A DNA stretch of 64,000 nucleotides, from NCBI GenBank assembly GCA_029449235.1, contig JANATG010000018.1, positions 496,001-560,000 of the forward strand, in the 5' to 3' direction. Positions within the stretch are counted from its first letter, which is position 1. Every line of letters begins with the position of its first letter. Source of the DNA: Linnemannia schmuckeri. Its lineage: Eukaryota; Mortierellomycota; Mortierellomycetes; Mortierellales; Mortierellaceae. Below are positions 53,877 to 64,000 of this stretch, piece by piece. Below the pieces are notes generated by a model that worked only from the letters and a program-made list of their open reading frames with translations, was not told the DNA's origin and did no database searches. Both the position numbers and the translations under genes were made by a program.

Positions 53877-55362
53877 TTATTCTGCCCTCTTCTCGGGCTC
53901 ACCACCAGTGAACAAGAAGATAATAACGAGGGGCATGATGTAGACCCTACATAACAAGAAGATATGAAGAAAATTAATGACGGTGGTTTTGATCGGAATG
54001 GGCCTATACGATCTCAGCACTACTCAAAATGTTACAAGCCGCAACATCCAAATGATGGAGTTTTTCAAACGTACCAGTACTTCTGGAAGAAGGTCTTCTC
54101 GGCCTCTGGTTTGCCGGTCTCATCGACCTTGATGGCTTGAGCCTTGTGGAAGTTGGACCTATTTGGATAATTAAAAAATAAGGCGAGTCGGATTAAAATG
54201 CGACGATTCACATTGTATATCTGCATGACACCATACGTACATAGGTCTGGCAAAAATTGTGACTAAATTAGCAAAGCGAAGGTTATGAAACGTACTTGGG
54301 TGCGGTTTGAGGGCCATCGATAGTAACCTTGACGTTTTTAAAGACATCGAGGGACTTGATAGGGTACTCCTTGTTGTGCTCTTCGTTGCACTGGTCGCTG
54401 GTGGTGTAGTAGTCAAAGGCAAACACCTTACGATCCTGATCCAAGTGAAGTGCGATCTTCTCCTGGAAATCCGAAGCAACCAACAAGCACTGTCATATTA
54501 TGAACATGAAAAGAAAGAACGAAAGAGTTAGAACAGAAGATCAAAAGGTGGCCAATGCATCAGATATGACAGAAAGAGCATGCATCCAGGGAAAAAGAAA
54601 CTTACGGATTTGATCGAGGACAATGCCTGCCAGCCTCGGCTCTCATCCTTCAACATGATCTGATAGAAAGCAACGGTTCCAGGGGTCTTCTCGGGGGCGT
54701 TGTCGAGTTCTTCCTGAAGCAAAGTCCACTCCTCAAGTCGCTGATCGAATTCTTCCTGGGTCTCTGTAACACCGTCATCGTAAGTATGAAGTTCTTCAGG
54801 CTTGGGATCACGTTCATAGTGCTTGACGGGGGCGCGAACGTTGAGGACAAAGTCGTTGGCGAGGGTCTCGATGGCCGAGGCAGCAGTGGGGACAATGTTC
54901 TCGTAAGTGATGGGGAAGTTCTGAAGCTGAAGTTCAGTCTGTTGCTTCTGCTTGGCTGCCTGTTGTTGTTGGAGTCGAGAAGCCTTAGAGTTGGCGGCAG
55001 TGGCGGCGTTGAAGGCGGCGTTGGGGCCTGAGTGCTGAATACGCTGCTGGTTGAGGACGTGCCATTGGTCGGCGTCGAAGCGGATCTCGCCACGCTTCTC
55101 GAATGACTCGTGGTCGCTCAGTTTGTGCCACACTCCGAGAGTAACCTCCTGTTTTTGTTCATAGATAAAAGAAGAAAGGTGTGAGATGGTGCGCCAATGT
55201 TGATATACTCCAGTGGTCAATTTCCGTGCATATCCCTAGCACGTCGTAGGAGTTGGTGAGATGATGGGCTTTGCTCCTTGGTTTCCATGTGCGGCGTACC
55301 TCTGCGTAGACCTGAGCTGACGCGGCAAGAGTCAGCGCAAGAATAAAGCTGTTGAGTTTCAT
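53877..55362 (-). CDS. EMC10: ER membrane protein complex subunit 10
   Basis: Exons 55362-55300, 55148-54606, 54489-54296, 54158-54075 and 53946-53877 give 317 residues with all phases closing. Exon 1 is a signal peptide (MKLNSFILALTLAASAQVYA). The lumenal part contains two beta-rich blocks typical of EMC10, including GEIRFDADQ and HLDQDRKVFAFDYYT, separated by a Gln-rich helix. The C-terminus is FFQKYWVYIMPLVIIFLFTGG, one membrane anchor as in human EMC10 (YIIP...). EMC inserts tail-anchored and multi-pass proteins into the ER membrane; EMC10 is its lumenal, partly dispensable subunit. The Gln-rich linker makes it longer than the human protein. Confidence 0.85.
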
Positions 55363-55879
55363 GATATGTCAGTATGTCTTTGGTTGTTCCCGATGGACGG
55401 AAAGTGAGGGATTGTGGTCGAACAAAGGATGGAAGTAAGCGTTCGACCCATCATCCTTTTGCAGACTAACTCCTCACCAGTCGTTGAGCGAGCATTACTT
55501 CCTCGCGCAGAATTAAAGAAAGATGCATGGAAGTAAAGAAACCTAAAGTGACGTCAATATGTTGGAAATCCAGTGTGGTTTCCAGTCAGTTTTGAACCTC
55601 ATGGACTTTTATTCGTGCTTGTCCCTCCACACACCACCGACCACACCCTTCTCACATCCTCTCTTTCTCGCCTGGACAAGTCAAGCAAGAACAGGATCAA
55701 CTCAGCTTCCAGGAATCGACAGCTACTTCCAACTCAATCCAAGTCACCTCCCAACCCGCCTTGCGTCTTCTCTTAATATCCAAAGGCCTGATTGTCTACA
55801 CCCCTTCCAGCAAAAGACCCCTTCTTCAACCAAAAAACAACACCGCAATCAGGATAGGAACGAACGACAAGGGCCAACG
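55363..55879. other. Divergent promoter of EMC10 and BUR1
   Basis: 517 bp between divergent start codons. CT/CA-rich leader before BUR1; a GTGACGTCA (cAMP-response-like) motif at about 55,549-55,557 stands between the two genes. Not otherwise coding. Confidence 0.45.
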
Positions 55880-58393
55880 ATGAAGCGCTCCAACGAGGAC
55901 CAGCAGGACCATGCGGTCAAGCGAAGCCAGCCCACAATGCTCCACAACGGCAACCAGCTGCCCGTGAGTCCCAACTTGAGTGCTGGAAGCCCCAGTCCAC
56001 CACGCAAAAAGGAGGTACGTCGCAAGGTCGCCGTCGAGTGTCGAGCCTTTTCTCTGCCTCTCTGATTCTTTTACTTATGGCGTGCTGATTTACCCCGTGT
56101 TATTATGCTCCAGAGGGATTCAGTATGCTGACATGGTCCTCCTCAATCTATTTTTCTTCTATCTTAGCTGAAGTCCTATGTGGGTTGCTCTCAGTTGAAG
56201 GAGTTTGAGCTTGTGAACAAGCTGGGAGAGGGAACCTTTGGGCAAGTCAATTATCAATATTTGTGTGGTTTTTAATTTTTAGGGAGCGGGTTCATTTTTC
56301 GTTTATGCCACAACCATGAACGATTTATGTCGCCTAACCGTTTTCTATTCTTTATAACGCCCCTTCTTCGCAACTCACCATCCACCCAACAACTCTCGAC
56401 CACAAAACTCCACCGTTCAACAACCTCCGCTTGTTCTTCCGCTCTCATCCCTTTTCTTTCGGCTTCGCCTACGTATGGACCACATGGACCACATGGACAA
56501 TCTACCTTCAATCATTGCTGGGCTGTTTTTTTTTCAAACAACAGAGAGGTACACAAAGCGCGCAGGAAGGACTCCACGGCTGGATCAACCCCACAGCCGG
56601 TGTTGGCGATGAAGCGTATCCTCATGCACAATGAGAACGAGGGAGTTCCCATCACTGCGTTGCGCGAGATCAAGATCTTAAAACGGTTGCGACACCAGAA
56701 CATTGTCCCCTTGCTGGATATTGCTGTCAGCCCTGGTAAATATATTTTAGCTGTTAGCGTCGACATCGCTGTTGCTTATGTCATATTCTCTTGCTTTGTT
56801 TACTGATCTAGCTGGCTCATCTTTGCTCCAACTTAGGTTCGAGAAGTGGACGAAGCAGGGCAAGCATCTACATGGTCTTCCCGTACATGGATCACGACTT
56901 GAGCGGACTGTTGAACAACCCCCGCGTCCGACTCACTCAGCCTCAGATCAAGCTGTACATGAAACAGCTCTTGGAGGGTACCATATACATGCACGCCGTA
57001 AGTGCCCCCTCATACTTGTTTCATTGGATTGTCAGTATATATGTTTAGAGAGGCATATTTTTCGTTGACTAATGGAGAAAGCTGACTTTGTTTTTTCTTG
57101 TCGTATATTTACCACATAACCAACAGAACAAGATCATTCACCGTGATATGAAGGCTGCAAACTTGTTGATCAGCAACGACGGGACGTTGAAGATTGCAGA
57201 TTTCGGACTTGCGAGACCGTTCAAGCCTGAGGGCGAAGATTACACATCCAAAGTCGTCACTCGTTGGTATCGCCCACCAGAGCTCTTCTTGGGAGAGAAG
57301 AAGTATGGTCCCGCAGTTGACATGTGGGGTATTGGGTATGTTGGCCATGTATTTGCATTTGCTTTGTGTTTTTGATATGGAATTTGATCTGCCAATCAAG
57401 ATTTTCTTTTAACAATATTTTTGTATATCTCTATAGATGTGTGTTTGGGGAGATGTTGTGTGGAGGACCCATTCTGCAGGGAAACTCGGATCAGGACCAG
57501 TTGGACAAGATCTTTACTCTTTGCGGATCACCGACAGAGGAAACCATGCCTGGATGGTCATCGCTGCCTGGCTTGGAGGAGAAGGGTGTTGTTTACCAAG
57601 TGAAGCCCCATTCACGCGGAGTATATGACTACTTCCTCCCGTAAGTACAAAAATGGCAATCGTTCCACGGTGTTCATTGACATACTTGTTTTTGTACTTA
57701 ATGTGCTTTCCCAATACTTTTTTTTTTTTGCATTTATGGAATAATCGAAAAACGATATAGCTATGGAGGAATTGTGGGTGCCGATCTCATGGACAAACTG
57801 CTGGTGTTAGATCCCAAGAAGCGATTGACAGCCTTTGCGGCCTCAGATCATGACTACCTGTGGACGGAGCCACTGCCTGCCGAGATTGGAATGTAAGGAT
57901 CGACCCTGTATTGTTTTGTTACATGTCCAGTAACAACAAGTTAAGAACGCAAAACCTAATCATTTTCCTCTATGATAGGTTACCACAATACGAGGCCAGT
58001 CATGAATATGATCGTCAGAGAAGAAATGAGGCGCATCAGGACCGTCGTAATAATAACAATACCACCACCAACTTCCACGGCGCACAGCAATCACATGGTC
58101 ATCACCCATCAGGACGCCATGGGTCCAGTCTACCAGCTGGAGGTGGAGGAAACGGCGGCGGTGCTGCACCTTACCGTGGCCACGGCAACAACGGAGGTGG
58201 CGGCTACAATCCCGATCATGATCGTCGAGGTGACAAGCCTCGAGGAGGTCATCCTCCTCCAAATGCCTCAGCAGCCCCAGCGCCTGTGGCTACCTCGTAC
58301 CGTCCTATCCCCTTGCCACCCAAACCCCAGGCGGCTGCTGTTCCGCCTGCAGCGCCTCCTGTCACCAACCCCATCCCCACGCGTCGGCCTTGA
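55880..58393 (+). CDS. BUR1: Cyclin-dependent kinase BUR1/CDK9
   Basis: Eight exons: 55880-56014, 56168-56241, 56545-56735, 56837-56997, 57127-57335, 57437-57640, 57761-57892 and 57979-58393, giving 506 residues with closing phases. Kinase marks in order: LGEGTFGEV, MKRI, the cyclin helix PITALRE (the original name of CDK9), HRDMKAANLL, DFGLAR and the T-loop TSKVVTRWYRPPE. After the kinase domain come LPQYEASHEYDRQRRNE, typical of Bur1/Cdk9, and a Gly/Asn/Pro-rich tail. Bur1 with its cyclin Bur2 phosphorylates the Spt5 and Pol II C-terminal repeats to release elongation. The intron after exon 2 uses a GC donor (GG|GCAAGT); this is the only choice that restores GEGTFGEVHKA. Confidence 0.95.
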
Positions 58394-59019
58394 GTTGCCG
58401 TCGCGACTGAAGATGCATGAGTTTGTATCTTTTTTCTGACCTGGTTAGGATATTGGGATATTTACACGACACTTTCGAAGATATGACAATGTGGTGACAT
58501 TTGCACCGATAATCGACAGTCCTTTTTTTAAACTTTTTTTCCAGTTCGTTTTTTTTGCTTTTTGTTTTTCTTTTTCTTTCTTTCTTTTTTTTTTTTTTTT
58601 TTTTTTTTTTTTCTCTTTTTAAGATCTACCCTCCCTCAGGTTCCCTTTTGCAAATCACTTCCTCTGTACACAACACAACACAATACAATACAACACACTT
58701 GCACAACACAGATGTCGAATATATCTTACTTTTTAAAAGTAAGGATTCGACTCGTCCTTCGCTCTGTTCGACTCTTTTGCCTCATCGCTACAATTAAAAA
58801 AATGAAACAAGCGCAAAACTATGTTGTCATAACTGTGGGTCATTTGAATTGATGATGAGCTTCTCGCAGTTTGATATTTTGGTAAATTGGTGGCAAATTT
58901 TCTTATGCACTTGACTGTCTTTTGATTTGTCCGTTAAGTTAATCCGAAAAGCTCATCAAGATGCTCGTTGATGAGATTCATGTCTTTCTCATTTCATACT
59001 TCGCCCCACACAAGTTAGA
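58394..59019. other. Gene-free stretch behind BUR1
   Basis: BUR1 3' UTR with a T run of about 29 near 58,586, then CA-rich sequence (CAACACAACACAAT near 58,670) and the leader of the next gene. Confidence 0.5.
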
Positions 59020-59713
59020 ATGGTCTACTACAACACCGAAGAATTCGAAAGGTTCTTTCAGGACCCACCACTTGCAAAGAGGCTCGAATGGAATTCCTAC
59101 AGGCAAAACCGGCGTAAGTCGAACGGGTGTAAATAATTAGAATGCCAAGGCTTCCTTATTTTTCACTTTACTGACTCGTCTTTCCTTTTTTTTTTTTTTA
59201 ATGTCTCTTCCCCTCCTTGTAAAAACCACAGGCCCAGAACTCCCACCACCAGTCCCAGTCGACGCCAACGGCGAATACCACGGTCTGGAATTCAATGATG
59301 CAGGAACGAATGCCGTCCGGATCTTCCTCGCATCTCAATACCTTGCCCACCACCTCCCGTCCAAGATCTCCTACGCAGAAGATTACGACCTCTCACTCTC
59401 TCGGCACGGCCCCATCTTCCACGACCTCGCCACAGATCTCACCCGCAAAGAACCTACCCTCGCCGGAGTTACAGGTCCGGCCCTGTTCCAGATGTTTGAC
59501 CAGATAGTGGACAAGTATCGGCATGTCCATAATATGTTGTCGAGGGGGTGGGGGGATCATATGGAGGAGACACGGTTGATGCGGTTTTGTATTGGTTTGC
59601 ATAGTGTGGATAGTTGGTTTTTGGAAGTGAAGGTTAAGATGGGAGAAGAATTGGAGGAAAGTGAGAGGAGACGGTGGGTAGAGGAGGAGTATGGGTCAGG
59701 AGGGAGAACATGA
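59020..59713 (+). CDS. Unrecognised family protein, paralogue 1 (possibly truncated)
   Basis: Exons 59020-59113 and 59232-59713 give 191 residues. The N-terminus MVYYNTEEFERFFQDPP matches paralogue 2 (MVWYNSDEFETFFQDPP), the single intron is at the same phase-1 place, and exon 2 opens with VPVDANGEYHGLEFNDAGTN against VPVDTNGVYHGLEFDDAGTN type sequence. Shared motifs continue to the ERRRW/ERKRA helix. The frame then stops at 59713 where paralogue 2 runs on for about 190 more residues; related Ala/Arg-rich C-terminal codons persist downstream in other frames, so the 3' half is frameshifted or spliced in a way I missed. No known domain, signal peptide or membrane segment; mostly helical and charged. 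Confidence 0.65.
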
Positions 59714-60640
59714 GGATGGGGATGGCGATTGGGATGGGGGCCAGGAGGAGGGGAGGGAGGGGTGGACGTGGACATGCGCGGGAAGGGGGCGGTGAGAATA
59801 ACGGTGGCGGTGGTAATGTACCTGCTCCTGCAGTTGCTGCCGCTGCTGATGGTGGTAGAAGAGGAGGCGGGGCTGCTGCCGCGGCGGCTAGAGTTGCTGG
59901 AGCAGGAGTTGCTGGAGCAGGAATTGCTGGAGCTTTCGAGGCAGTGGCTGCTCCGAGACAGAGGCCGAGAGCAGGTGCGGGGTTGATCCGGAGATACGAG
60001 AAGCGCTACTTAACACAAACAGGGTCATGACGATAATGGCTGATCGGCTTGAAGCTCAAAATCAGGGAAGGAACAGGATAAGGGCCCAACAACAGATTAG
60101 AGCGAGAGGAATGAGAGGGGGAGAGGGAGGAGGAATAGCAGCGAGACGATCAGGTGCAGCTGGCATACCAGTAGCCCTGGCACCGGTAGTTACAGAGTAC
60201 GGCGCAGGACCGATACGTAATGTAGGTGCTGGAGGTCGTAATGCTTTTCCTCCTACCACTGCAGTTGCCAGAGGTAGACGAGAGGGGCTGGCAGTGAGGC
60301 CATCAAGAGTTGTTGATGTTCCCGTTATTGCCGCTGTTCCTGTTCCAGCTTCTGCGGCCGTGGGGTCCTATGCACAACGTAGGCGTTGGATCCCGAACTG
60401 CTCCTATTACTATTGATGATGACGATGTTGATGATGATGTTGGTGGCGGTGGTGGTGCAGGCGGAGGTCAAGAGGTCGATGTGGGAATGCCAGCTATAGT
60501 ACCTGCAGTAGAGAATGTAGCTCCTCAGGTTGATGTTAGTGTAGCAGGCGAGGATATGGGCCGAGCTGGCAGGCTTGCAGCCGCACGAGCAACCAGAGCC
60601 GCTGCTGCTCAGCCGTTCTGAATAAATAAATATTTTAACT
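59714..60640 (+). pseudogene. Decayed C-terminal coding of paralogue 1
   Basis: Three frames in turn carry sequence like the C-terminus of paralogue 2: an Ala/Gly/Arg-rich block (about 59,680-60,030), then a block with GPIRNVGAGGR (about 60,027-60,416), then GPMHNVGVGSRTAPITIDDDD and an ATRAAAAQPF end (about 60,310-60,621). Paralogue 2 has these in one frame as GPIRNVGAGTRTAPIFIDD and SARASAARPY. So at least two frame changes have split the tail, and the GPxxNVGxGxR motif is present twice. Confidence 0.5.
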
Positions 60641-60821
60641 CCAGATACCATACAACCAACACTATGCGAATGCTATGGAAGAAAATTGGTGGCAACATTT
60701 CTGCAGTCAGTATGACTGTCATCTCGTGAAAGAGGGATTTTACAGCCGCACATAAAAAAAAAGACAGACCTATGACCTTTGAATCACAACATCTTCATTT
60801 CTTTTCTTTCGTTTGTTCGCG

Positions 60822-62074
60822 ATGGTCTGGTACAACTCTGATGAGTTCGAGACGTTCTTCCAAGACCCGCCCAGTACTCGCGGGCTCAAGTACAACGGCA
60901 AACCACGCAATCGTATGTTTTTGGTCACATGCACATACCGTGCTCTCTTATTCCACCTCGTTCCCACGGCGTGCGAAATCAAAACAAACACCTCCATAGG
61001 TGTTAATACCTCAGCTTTGTTTTCTTTCTTTGTAACCACAAAACACACAAACCAGCAATGAAATTCCCAGCACCACTTCCAGTAGACACAAACGGGGTCT
61101 ATCACGGCCTCGAATTCGACGACGCCGGCACAAACGCCACGCGAATCTACCTCGCCGCCCAATTCCTCGAATCGGACTGGGTCCAAACCTTGCACGACAA
61201 CTCCGAATACGAACATCACTCCTTCGCAAAGGACGGCGACTTTTTCGCCACCCTCGCCGGAAAACTGGCCGCTCAAGAGCCCTGTCTCCGAAATGTCACT
61301 GGCGAAGCTTTGTTCTGGATGTACGACAAGATGATTGTCAAGTATGGGCAGGTTAATGCCATGTTGGCGAACCGGAGAGGCGGTGGGGATATGAAGGAGA
61401 CGAAATTGATGAAGTTTGCGCAAGAGTTGTATTATTTGGACGAGAGTTTTTTGCAAGCGAAGTTGAAGTCTGGGGATCGGTTGGAGGCGTCGGAGAGGAA
61501 GAGGGCGGAAAAGATTGCGAGGTTGTATCCGAGGCCGATGATGGATAGCATTCAAGGGCATTATCAGGCACAGGCGTTTGGAGGCCATTGGCCGCCGAGG
61601 GAGGATCAGGTAGCGCCGGCACCGAGGCAGAGGCAAGGCCAGGGACAAGCGCAGAAAGCGATACAGAGGCAGGGACAGAGACAGGAAAGAGCAGGTGGTG
61701 GAGGAGGAGAGGTTGTAGCATTGAGGAGAGGAGCGGCAGTAGCAGCGGAAGAGAGACGAAAAGTTGCTGCTGTCGTCCCAGCCACAGATGCTGCTCGCTT
61801 AGCTGCCGAGAATGCTGCTCGCACTGCTCATGCTGCTGCCGCGACTGCTTACGCTGCCGCTGCTGTTGCAGCTTCTGGCCCAGCTTCAGCTCGCGCAGCA
61901 CCAGCAGCTCCAGATCGGGCAGTGGGTCCTATACGAAATGTAGGCGCAGGAACCCGCACTGCTCCTATCTTCATTGACGATTTCGACGATGGCGAAGGCC
62001 TGGTTGCAGCACCTCTAAAAGCAACAACCAGTGCACGAGCTGCTGCCAGAGCCAGTGCCGCCCGTCCCTACTAA
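60822..62074 (+). CDS. Unrecognised family protein, paralogue 2 (complete)
   Basis: Exons 60822-60912 and 61056-62074 give 369 residues, one phase-1 intron. N-terminal domain (residues about 1-175): MVWYNSDEFETFFQDPP, VDTNGVYHGLEFDDAGTN, an aromatic/charged helical part with MYDKMIVKYGQVNAML and LYYLDESFLQAKLK. C-terminal half: Gln/Arg-rich (RQRQGQGQ), then Ala-rich with regularly spaced Arg, then GPIRNVGAGTRTAPIFIDDFDDGE and a short Ala/Arg end. The Ala-rich part resembles low-complexity DNA- or RNA-binding tails. I do not recognise the family. Both neighbours in the array are damaged; this one keeps an open frame, so it may be the functional copy. Confidence 0.72.
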
Positions 62075-62290
62075 TCACAGATAAAAGCACATCTGATATT
62101 TCCCATTTTTGAGCGGTTTGAGAGCATTGAGAATACGAATGTGAATTGGTGGCAATAAAGTGTGCAAAAGGTGTCCCTTGATAGGCCCAGAAATGAGTTC
62201 ATTTTTGAATCTTAGAAAAGATTTAACCCTTTATCTTTTATTGCTTTCTTTTTCCACTTTTTTTTTCACATTTTCATTCGCGAAAGCAAG

Positions 62291-63025
62291 ATGAGATACG
62301 ATAACTGGATCATCTAAAAGGTTCTTTCAGGACTCACTCAACGTCTAGGTACTTAAATATTCCCGCGACTGAACACGTTTTGGTAAGTCATAGCTTTTCT
62401 TCGCTCGTTGTATTCTTCTATTAGCATAAAAAAACATATTTTCAGTAACATGCATAATAATTAACCCCACGAACTATCTACACGGATATCATTAAAAATC
62501 ACACAGTACCACACGTTGTAACACCTGTTCCTGTCGACGCGAACGGCGAATACTACAGCCTAAAGTTTTCACGACAACGGCACCAACACTGTCCGAATTT
62601 TCCTCACCGCTCAATTCCTCACCCAGGAGTCCCTCTAGGCCCTCGGGATTGCTAAATCTGAAGGCCAGTCCCTCTCTCCAGACGGCGGCGAAATGTCCCA
62701 AAATCTCGCTTAGCACTAACTCAGAGCCCCGTCTCCAAATGTAACAGGTCCTGCCCTGTACAGGAAGTACTGTCAAATGGACCGTCAGACACGAGAGATC
62801 AACAAAATGGGGTCAAAGGGTTGGGACGATCATATGGAGTGGAGGAAAACGATGAATCTTGTGGGGGGTCGAGATGCCGCTATGCCAGTGCCAGCAGTAC
62901 CGATGTCAGTGCCAACAATACCGATGTCAAGAAACGTACTAGTCAATGAACGTCAAGTGGCAGTCGTAGCTATTGCTGAAGCCGCCGCAAGAGCAGCCAG
63001 AGCCGCCGCCGCTCAGTTATATTAA
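62291..63025 (+). pseudogene. Unrecognised family, paralogue 3 (dead copy)
   Basis: Starts with an ATG in the expected place (MRYDNW) but meets stops within the first exon. Exon 2 is still readable in parts: VTPVPVDANGEYY at about 62,525, a GWDDHMEW piece at about 62,820 matching GWGDHMEE of paralogue 1, and the ARAARAAAAQLY end at 63025. Several frameshifts and stops separate these. The repeat Ala/Val/Pro motif (PVPAVPMSVPTIPMS) is specific to this copy. Confidence 0.7.
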
Positions 63026-63133
63026 AACTGCTGAATAACGCCTCGATTATGATTATTGTATTGTGTTTATTAACTTCCTGTACCAAAATGCAAAATTTCG
63101 TCGTCGTTCCCAGTTTCCAATGTGTAATGCTTT

Positions 63134-63976
63134 TTACTCCTGGATCTCACCGCAGTCGACAATCTCGACGGTGGCGGTGGGGGCACCGCTGGGGGTACCG
63201 ACAGACTCCAACTTCTTCAAGAGCTCCTCTCCCTGGTCAATCTTTCCAAAGACGGTGTGCTTTCCATCCAACCAAGGGGTGTCCTGGAAGCAGATGAAGA
63301 ACTGCGAGCCGTTGGTGTTGGGGCCGGCGTTGGCCATCGACAAAACAGGGCCTCTGTGAGCAATCTTGAAGTTCTCACTATTTCGTCGTGTGTTTAAAAA
63401 AAACAAGTTTTGTAAGAAAGTGTGTTGATTGATTAGGTGGCTGATGAGACAGTAGTTGTTTGTGTATGCTTGGTGCGACGTGGGTATTTATACATGCAGT
63501 AGAAAAAAAAAGAAGGTACTTACTCGGCGAACTTGGCACCGTAGATGGACTCACCGCCACGTCCATCACCACGGGTGAAGTCTGTAAATATTGAAAAAAA
63601 AAGACGTGTTCATATCAGATTATTTGTGAATGTCGCGTTGTCTGCAGTCCGAGATTGCCACCAAAAAAAATGATCAAAAAAGGAAGTTTTCATGTGTATA
63701 TGCCACTCCACTTACCACCACCTATCCAGATTGGAAGGAAAAGTAAAAAAAATCATTCAAAGGGTCAAAGAGCCAAGAAAAGGAGGAAGTGCAAGGAAAA
63801 GAGAGAAAAGTAAAAATGACGTTAGTTCTATTTGGTCCATGCTTGGTGTAATCCTTCCTTGCGCTCAAGGTTTTGTTCTCCTGCTGTCCCGAGGAGCCTC
63901 GAAAATAAAGCAAAAAAAAAATAATAATAGTCCCGAATGTTTACCCTGAGCCATGAAGCCGGGAATGATACGGTGG
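63134..63976 (-). CDS. Cyclophilin-type peptidyl-prolyl isomerase, 5' part outside the window
   Basis: Minus-strand exons seen: 63976-63945, a 6-nt microexon 63721-63716, 63581-63524 and 63377-63134; phases close and earlier exons lie beyond the right edge. Catalytic and drug-binding motifs: HRIIPGFMAQGGDFTRG (including the active-site Arg and Phe), FADENF, HRGPVLSMANAGPNTNGSQFFI, WLDGKHTVFGKI, ending EIVDCGEIQE. This is a single-domain cyclophilin A type (cis-trans proline isomerisation, cyclosporin target). The fragment covers about the last 113 residues of roughly 165. The two Gly of QGGDF are supplied by the microexon. Confidence 0.93.
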
Positions 63977-64000
63977 CTATCGAAACGCAAAAGTACAGAA

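Noticed and set aside
15..64000. CRISPR arrays, operons, ribosome binding sites, prokaryotic mobile elements
   Set aside because: No regularly spaced repeats were seen, and the splice structure shows that this is eukaryotic nuclear DNA where those features do not apply.

Overview
The window reads as nuclear DNA of an early-diverging filamentous fungus. Genes are split by many short GT-AG introns with a CTAAT-like branch point close to the acceptor, intergenic DNA is full of poly-T/poly-A and CT tracts, and the encoded proteins are clearly fungal. The style of the transposon proteins and of the secreted I9 inhibitor makes a Mortierellaceae-type Mucoromycota genome my best guess; this is inference, not proof.

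Layout: (1) 1-990 bp: the 3' end of a LINE lying against two tandem tRNA-Asp(GTC) genes. (2) 1-9 kb: housekeeping genes: mitoribosomal bS15m (minus), RNase P/MRP subunit Pop5, the coactivator MBF1, and an 11-exon gene that I identify as Integrator subunit 13 (Asunder). (3) 9-16 kb: a long gene-poor leader and an OPI1-like phospholipid-synthesis repressor. (4) 16.4-18.6 kb, minus strand: three related small Cys-rich ORFs that look like defensin-like secreted peptides. (5) 19.4-20.2 kb: a second LINE remnant, again beside a tRNA-Asp gene. (6) 20.5-23.7 kb: a 1067-residue largely disordered protein, followed by 4.3 kb with no gene. (7) 28.0-33.6 kb: a dead transposon island, with a MULE-type SWIM transposase remnant head to head with a broken gene that joins an XPG/FEN1-like nuclease domain to a Fanzor (eukaryotic TnpB-like) nuclease. 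(8) 33.7-58.4 kb: dense housekeeping genes: NDUFA2, isoleucyl-tRNA synthetase, a four-TM protein, a Gln-rich protein, GPN1, a REG1-like PP1 regulator, RPS11 (uS17), an I9 proteinase inhibitor, an LLP/DUF2423 nucleolar protein, EMC10, and the BUR1/CDK9 kinase. (9) 59-63 kb: a tandem family of three unrecognised paralogues, from intact to decayed. (10) 63.1 kb to the end: a cyclophilin, cut off by the window edge, with a 6-nt microexon.

The conserved genes lean towards transcription and its control (INTS13, BUR1, MBF1, OPI1, the REG1-like gene, and GPN1, which brings RNA polymerase II into the nucleus) and towards translation and mitochondria. They are independent genes, not a pathway cluster. 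The most unusual material is the XPG-Fanzor pseudogene, the LINE/tRNA-Asp association, the Cys-rich peptide cluster, the cyclophilin microexon and the tandem paralogue family. Exon limits were worked out by hand from splice consensus, reading phase and protein conservation. Where phases close across all exons I trust them; first exons and starts are less certain.
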